Position numbers and translations under genes: made by a program. A DNA stretch of 16,941 nt from the NCBI RefSeq assembly GCF_946479975.1, contig NZ_CAMLIX010000103.1, positions 1 through 16,941 on the forward strand, given 5' to 3'. Under the pieces are notes generated by a model. The model saw only the letters and a list, made by a program, of their open reading frames with translations. It had not been told where the DNA came from and ran no database searches. This DNA comes from an uncultured Flavobacterium sp. (GTDB taxonomy: Bacteria; Bacteroidota; Bacteroidia; Flavobacteriales; Flavobacteriaceae). This document shows, in pieces, positions 14,313-16,941 of the stretch (the first letter of the stretch is position 1; each line of letters opens with the position of its first letter).

Positions 14313-16799
14313 ATGCAGATTAAAAAAAATATACTAAAAATCAGTTTATGGGCATTTGCGGCCGGAGTTCTTTTTTTGAATTCTTGTGCAAAAAAAGAAG
14401 AAGCTTTTATAAACCGAAAAGTTTCTTTTAATGCCAATTGGAGCTTTCATCTCAATGATAGTATTGCTGATAAAGATACTATCGGAACTGCCACAAAATG
14501 GAGAACTCTAGACGTTCCGCACGATTGGGGAATCGAAGGTAAATTTAATGAAAAAAGTCCCGGAGGTTATGGCGGCGGATCGCTTAATGGAGGTTTAGGC
14601 TGGTATAAAAAAACATTCAAAGTTACTGCAGCAGACAGCACAAAAATTACTTCAATTACTTTCGACGGCGTTTATAGAAACAGCGAAGTCTGGATAAACG
14701 GACATTATTTAGGAAAACGTCCAAACGGATATATTGGTTTTCAATATGAAATGACTCCATATTTAAATTACGGAGACAAAAACAACGAAATCATTGTTAA
14801 GGTTGACAATTCAAAACAACCTAATTCACGTTGGTATTCGGGTTCAGGAATTTTTAGAAATGTTTGGATCGAAACCACAGATAAATTACATGTTGAAAAT
14901 TGGGGAACTTATGTTACAACTCCAAAAGTTACGGCTGAAAAAGCTTCAGTAAATATTGAAACCAGAATCCAGAATGATCATTTAGATTCGAAGAAAGCAA
15001 AAATTGTAACTACTATTTATAAAGAAGATGCAAAAGTAACGTCATCTTCAAGTGAAATAACTCTAACTAAGAAAAGTGGCACATTATTAAATGTAGATTT
15101 AGAAGTTGAAAATCCAGTTTTATGGTCAGATGAAAAACCTGAATTGTACACAGCAGTGACGGAAATTTCAGTTGATGATAAAATTGTAGATCAATACAAA
15201 ACTACTTTTGGAATCAGAGATTTTAAATTCGATTTGAACAAAGGTTTTATTTTGAATGGAAAACAAGTCAAAATAAAAGGAGTTTGTATGCACCACGATT
15301 TAGGTCCGTTAGGTGCTGCAATCAATACACGCGCGATCGAACGCCAGTTGGAAATTTTAAAAGAAATGGGTGTAAACGGAATCAGGACTTCTCACAATCC
15401 ACCTGCTCCAGAACTTTTAGAGCTTTGCGATAAAATGGGTTTCATTGTCATGGATGAAGCTTTCGACATGTGGAAACAAAACAAAACCAAATACGATTAT
15501 GCAAACGATTGGGACAAATGGCACAGAAAAGATTTAGCAGATCAACTTCGCCGTGACCGTAATCATCCAAGTATTTTTATGTGGAGTATCGGAAATGAAA
15601 TTCCAGAACAATGGAGCGAAGAAGGTATTAAAATTGCAAAAGAATTAGCAGAAATTGTCCGTTTAAATGACAAAACGCGTCCAATTACGGCAGGAATGAA
15701 TCCGCCGGTAAATATGAATATTGATGCCGTGACTTTGCAGTTTGAGAAAAAAAATGTTTCGATTAATCCGCTTGCGGGATCGGGAGTTTTAGATTTAATC
15801 GGATACAATTACGCGCATCAAACGTTTGAACACCATCAAAAAAATTTCCCAAACAAACCTTTCATCGCAACCGAAACTACTTCAGGTTTGCAGACAAGAG
15901 GTTATTACGATGCCGTTTCAGACACGATCAAAAAATGGCCGGTTAGATGGGATCTTAAGTTTACAGAAGGAAATCCTGGAAATACCGTTTCAGCCTACGA
16001 TCAAGTGCAGGCGCCTTGGGGTTCTACGCACGAAGCAACTTGGAAAATCATTAAAAAACACGATTTCTTAGCTGGAATGTACGTTTGGACAGGTTTCGAT
16101 TATATCGGAGAACCAACTCCGTACGAATGGCCATCAGTAAGTTCCTATTTTGGAATTGTCGATTTAGCCGGTTTCCCGAAAGACGTGTATTATATGTACC
16201 AAAGTGAGTGGACGAAGAAAGATGTTCTTCACATTTTCCCACATTGGAACTGGAAAGCAGGACAAACCGTTGACGTTTGGGCCTATTATAATAATGCAGA
16301 TGAGGTGGAACTTTTCGTAAACGGAAAATCAGTTGGAAAAAGAACTAAAAAAGGAGACGATTTACACGTAATGTGGAGAATTCCTTTCGAAGCTGGAACG
16401 CTTAAAGCAATTTCTCGTAAAGGCGGAAAAGTAGTTTTAGAAAAAGAAATCAAAACGGCTGGAAATCCTTCACAATTAAAATTAACGGCTGATAGAAATA
16501 CAATCAAAGCAGACAAAAATGATTTGTCATTTGTAACCGTAGATATTTTAGATGCTAACGGAACTTTAGCGCCAAACGCCAATAACGAAATCAATTTTTC
16601 ATTAAAAGGAAACGGAAAAATTGTAGGCGTTTGCAGCGGAGATCCCGTAAGTCACGAACCGTATAAAGGAACAAAACATACGGCTTTGGCAGGAAAATGT
16701 TTAGTGATTGTTCAATCTGGAGATAACTCTGGAAGATTAGAATTAACCGCTAAAGCAAATGGTCTAAAACAAGCAACAATCGTAATTACAACAGAATAA
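14313..16799 (+). CDS. GH2-family glycoside hydrolase lipoprotein (beta-galactosidase-like)
   Basis: This 828-residue enzyme hydrolyses beta-linked sugars with retention. A lipoprotein signal ends LNSC with Cys25. Domains in order are the GH2 sugar-binding jelly roll (about 35-188, VPHDWGIEGKF, DGVYRNSEVWINGHYLG), an Ig-like domain (190-300), and a TIM barrel (about 305-630) with HNPPAPELLELCDKMGF, the acid/base E429 in GNE and the probable nucleophile E521 in ATETTS. A DUF4982-like domain (about 640-705, VDVWAYYNNADEVELFVNGKS) and a C-terminal bacterial Ig-like domain (720-828) follow. This layout is common in beta-galactosidases of Bacteroidota loci, but beta-glucuronidase or other GH2 activities cannot be excluded. 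It is periplasmic or cell-surface, and probably the first of more enzymes to the right. Confidence 0.95.
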   Translation: MQIKKNILKISLWAFAAGVLFLNSCAKKEEAFINRKVSFNANWSFHLNDSIADKDTIGTATKWRTLDVPHDWGIEGKFNEKSPGGYGGGSLNGGLGWYKKTFKVTAADSTKITSITFDGVYRNSEVWINGHYLGKRPNGYIGFQYEMTPYLNYGDKNNEIIVKVDNSKQPNSRWYSGSGIFRNVWIETTDKLHVENWGTYVTTPKVTAEKASVNIETRIQNDHLDSKKAKIVTTIYKEDAKVTSSSSEITLTKKSGTLLNVDLEVENPVLWSDEKPELYTAVTEISVDDKIVDQYKTTFGIRDFKFDLNKGFILNGKQVKIKGVCMHHDLGPLGAAINTRAIERQLEILKEMGVNGIRTSHNPPAPELLELCDKMGFIVMDEAFDMWKQNKTKYDYANDWDKWHRKDLADQLRRDRNHPSIFMWSIGNEIPEQWSEEGIKIAKELAEIVRLNDKTRPITAGMNPPVNMNIDAVTLQFEKKNVSINPLAGSGVLDLIGYNYAHQTFEHHQKNFPNKPFIATETTSGLQTRGYYDAVSDTIKKWPVRWDLKFTEGNPGNTVSAYDQVQAPWGSTHEATWKIIKKHDFLAGMYVWTGFDYIGEPTPYEWPSVSSYFGIVDLAGFPKDVYYMYQSEWTKKDVLHIFPHWNWKAGQTVDVWAYYNNADEVELFVNGKSVGKRTKKGDDLHVMWRIPFEAGTLKAISRKGGKVVLEKEIKTAGNPSQLKLTADRNTIKADKNDLSFVTVDILDANGTLAPNANNEINFSLKGNGKIVGVCSGDPVSHEPYKGTKHTALAGKCLVIVQSGDNSGRLELTAKANGLKQATIVITTE

Positions 16800-16809
16800 G
16801 TTATGTTCA

Positions 16810-16842
16810 TATCCTAACAGGTTTCCAAAACCTGTTAGGTAT
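16810..16842. repeat. REP-like palindromic element, copy A
   Basis: CCTAACAGGTTT at 16813-16824 pairs with AAACCTGTTAGG at 16828-16839 around a CCA loop, giving a perfect 12-bp stem; flanking TAT is included on both sides. Positions 16810-16842 are the exact reverse complement of 16874-16906. There is no T tract, so it is not a classic terminator. It follows the GH2 stop by 10 bases. Confidence 0.8.
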
Positions 16843-16873
16843 CAATAGATTTATATTAAGATATTAAAATAAA

Positions 16874-16906
16874 ATACCTAACAGGTTTTGGAAACCTGTT
16901 AGGATA
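16874..16906. repeat. REP-like palindromic element, copy B (inverted)
   Basis: This is the perfect reverse complement over 33 bases of 16810-16842, again with a 12-bp CCTAACAGGTTT/AAACCTGTTAGG stem, but a TGG loop. The two copies are separated by 31 bases of AT-rich, unrelated sequence, so the pair resembles a BIME. Together they could also fold into one large hairpin in RNA and block 3' exonucleases. Confidence 0.8.
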
Positions 16907-16932
16907 AACTAACATCTAGAATTTATTAACTA

Positions 16933-16941
16933 ATGAAAAAC
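16933..16941 (+). CDS. Probable start of the next gene (three codons)
   Basis: ATGAAAAAC at the window edge encodes M-K-N, a typical beginning of a secreted or lipoprotein gene in this group, and the + strand locus would continue. Only three codons are seen, so this is a guess from position. Confidence 0.3.

Noticed and set aside
16810..16906. CRISPR-like repeat and spacer
   Set aside because: There are only two copies, in inverted orientation and each palindromic, with no further units or cas genes.

Overview
The window looks like chromosomal DNA of a Flavobacterium-type member of the Bacteroidota. The reasons are a SusC/SusD pair, lipoprotein signal peptides, very AT-rich intergenic DNA, few Shine-Dalgarno sequences, and promoter elements of the Bacteroidota TAnnTTTG type. 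The assignment comes from reading the sequence, not from a database match.

Left part (1-4500): the 3' end of a DinB-family gene converges on a WYL-domain (YafY-like) transcription factor, and the two share a bidirectional terminator. Next comes a compact three-gene + strand operon: a divergent Lgt-like membrane protein, a cysteine-rich radical SAM protein resembling the tetraether lipid synthase (Tes) family, and a 64-residue protein with two membrane segments. The first two genes overlap by 11 bases and the third follows after 5. The Lgt-like protein appears to have lost key lipoprotein-transferase residues, so the operon is the best candidate here for an undescribed system, perhaps acting on membrane lipids. 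A convergent gene for a small outer-membrane beta-barrel protein follows.

Middle (4500-8000): lepA (elongation factor 4) on the - strand, preceded by two tandem - strand paralogues of the NUDIX-plus-winged-helix regulator family (NrtR/AraR-like). Both have degenerate NUDIX boxes, which suggests sugar-nucleotide or sugar sensors rather than hydrolases.

Right part (7978-16941): a 629-base non-coding divergent control region holds a spaced inverted repeat and a terminator-like hairpin. After it comes the start of a polysaccharide utilization locus on the + strand: susC-like transporter, susD-like lipoprotein, a putative surface glycan-binding lipoprotein and a GH2 glycosidase lipoprotein. Glycan would be bound by the SusD-like protein and the binding lipoprotein, imported through the SusC-like TonB-dependent channel, and trimmed by the GH2 enzyme. 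The adjacent divergent NUDIX regulators probably sense a released sugar or its metabolite. The locus ends in the window with two perfect 33-base palindromic elements in inverted orientation and the first codons of a probable next gene.
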